Assembly (NCBI GenBank): GCA_947502815.1
Contig: CANNBH010000001.1
Span: 434,001-498,000, forward strand
DNA: 64,000 nucleotides
Direction: 5' to 3'
Source of the DNA: an uncultured Erythrobacter sp.
Lineage (GTDB): Bacteria; Pseudomonadota; Alphaproteobacteria; Sphingomonadales; Sphingomonadaceae
Part shown: piece by piece, positions 63,339-64,000 of the stretch
Layout of the letters: each line of letters begins with the position of its first letter
How positions within the stretch are numbered: position 1 is the stretch's first letter
Translations under genes and position numbers: made by a program
Notes under the pieces: generated by a model
Told to the model about the DNA's origin: nothing
The model's input: only the letters and a program-made list of their open reading frames with translations
Database searches by the model: none

Positions 63339-64000
63339 ATGAAAACATGGTTTGCAATTCCTCTATGGCAGCGTGTCATTGGCGCGCTCATCTTGGGCAT
63401 CATTGTCGGGCGCTTTTGGGGGCCAGAGGCGGCTAGCATTAAGATTATTGGCGACGTCTTCATCGGCTTCATCAAGATGCTGGTCGTGCCGCTGATCTTC
63501 TTCAGCCTTGTCGCGGGCGTTGCCGCGATTGGTGATCTGCGAAAGTTGGGCAGTGTTGGTTGGCGGGCGCTCTTGCTGTTTGTCGTCAGCGGCCAGATTG
63601 CGGTTTGGCTGGGTCTTGGTCTGGGTACTTTGATTCAACCGGGGGCAGGGGTGGATACCTCGTCGCTGCAAAAGGGGCCCACACCGCCGCCCAACGATAC
63701 GACATGGCAAGACATGATCATGGGTATGATCCCGGAAAGCCCGGTTCAGGTTATGGCGGACGTCAATGTCCTGCCGCTCATCGTCTTTGCCTTGCTGATC
63801 GGGATCGGCATTTTGATGGCGAAGGAAGAGGGCGAACCCGTCCTCAAAATCTTTGAAAGCGGCAGCGTGGTCATGCAAAAAGTGACCATGATCGTCATGG
63901 AGCTGACCCCGTTTGGCGTCTTTGCGCTCATGGCGTGGGTTGCTGGCACGCTGGGCCTCGATGCATTGGCGGCTTTGGGTAAGCTTGTGGCGCTCAATTA
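63339..64000 (+). CDS. Dicarboxylate/amino acid:cation symporter, 5' part
   Basis: The first 220 codons of a DAACS-type carrier, cut by the right edge of the window. It shows the family's early pattern: a first helix (IPLWQRVIGALILGIIVG), the conserved DVFIGFIKMLVVPLIFFSLVAGVA, and further helices including VLPLIVFALLIGIGILMA and VMELTPFGVFALMAW. It imports C4-dicarboxylates or glutamate/aspartate with protons or sodium; which is not clear from this part. No stop is reached. Confidence 0.9.
   Translation, partial: MKTWFAIPLWQRVIGALILGIIVGRFWGPEAASIKIIGDVFIGFIKMLVVPLIFFSLVAGVAAIGDLRKLGSVGWRALLLFVVSGQIAVWLGLGLGTLIQPGAGVDTSSLQKGPTPPPNDTTWQDMIMGMIPESPVQVMADVNVLPLIVFALLIGIGILMAKEEGEPVLKIFESGSVVMQKVTMIVMELTPFGVFALMAWVAGTLGLDALAALGKLVALN

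Noticed and set aside
1-64000. tRNA genes, CRISPR arrays and insertion sequences
   Set aside because: I looked for T-arm GGTTCRA patterns with acceptor pairing, regular spaced repeats and transposase motifs, and saw none that hold up.

Overview
The window looks like chromosomal DNA of a marine-type sphingomonad alphaproteobacterium, most likely Erythrobacteraceae. This is inferred from gene content and order (rpmH-rnpA-yidD-yidC-engB; a UPF0262 protein; a CC_3452-type small secreted protein; a zinc-ligand-free L36; a lone rpoZ next to dnaB), from dense, tightly overlapping operons with many GTG/TTG starts, and from moderately high GC. No rRNA or tRNA gene, insertion sequence, CRISPR array or integrase was seen.

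Layout. 1-392 is a lower-GC stretch without a gene I can support. 393-4512 holds an HPr-kinase-like protein and a PqqD-like protein on +, facing an ABC exporter and a nucleotidyltransferase-fold protein on -. This set resembles the accessory half of a modified-peptide (lasso-type) cluster, but no precursor, cyclase or protease is visible. 4743-25151 is a large surface-polysaccharide locus. It contains the four dTDP-L-rhamnose genes, two left-handed beta-helix acetyltransferases, a pyruvyl-transferase-family protein, Wzy- and Wzx-like membrane proteins, two GT2 glycosyltransferases, Wza and a Wzc-type tyrosine autokinase, WecB/WecC for UDP-ManNAcA, and a split Alg13/Alg14-type glycosyltransferase. 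Inside this locus, on the minus strand, is a two-gene module resembling the head-spike base and fibre of Rhodobacter-type gene transfer agents (13497-15796). It is the most unusual item in the window.

25297-30673 carries a CaiB-type CoA transferase, a MaoC hydratase, and a DUF3604 lipoprotein / parvulin-like isomerase / HupE-like membrane protein trio. 30670-35057 is a four-gene tripartite ABC efflux operon (FtsX-type permease, ATPase, HlyD adaptor, TolC-like channel), divergent from a TetR regulator with clustered palindromic operators between them. 35971-47800 is mostly housekeeping: ftsH, DUF3667, an orphan ParA, rpoZ, dnaB, UPF0262, a degenerate GH25-like membrane protein, cytidine deaminase, DUF4197, M14 peptidase, a lipoprotein and galE.

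47891-55264 contains rpmJ, a HAD phosphatase, a CC_3452-type protein, an HxlR regulator, recQ, a Popeye-like membrane protein, a comM/YifB ATPase and a secreted ClpP-like protein. 55429-58907 is the classic rpmH-rnpA-yidD-yidC-engB operon. The right end has a desaturase, a VOC protein, a GST, an S1/P1 nuclease, dapE and the 5' part of a dicarboxylate symporter cut by the window edge.

Starts were often moved downstream of the longest open frame where a ribosome binding site or family alignment supports it. All family assignments are by reading motifs; no database search was run.
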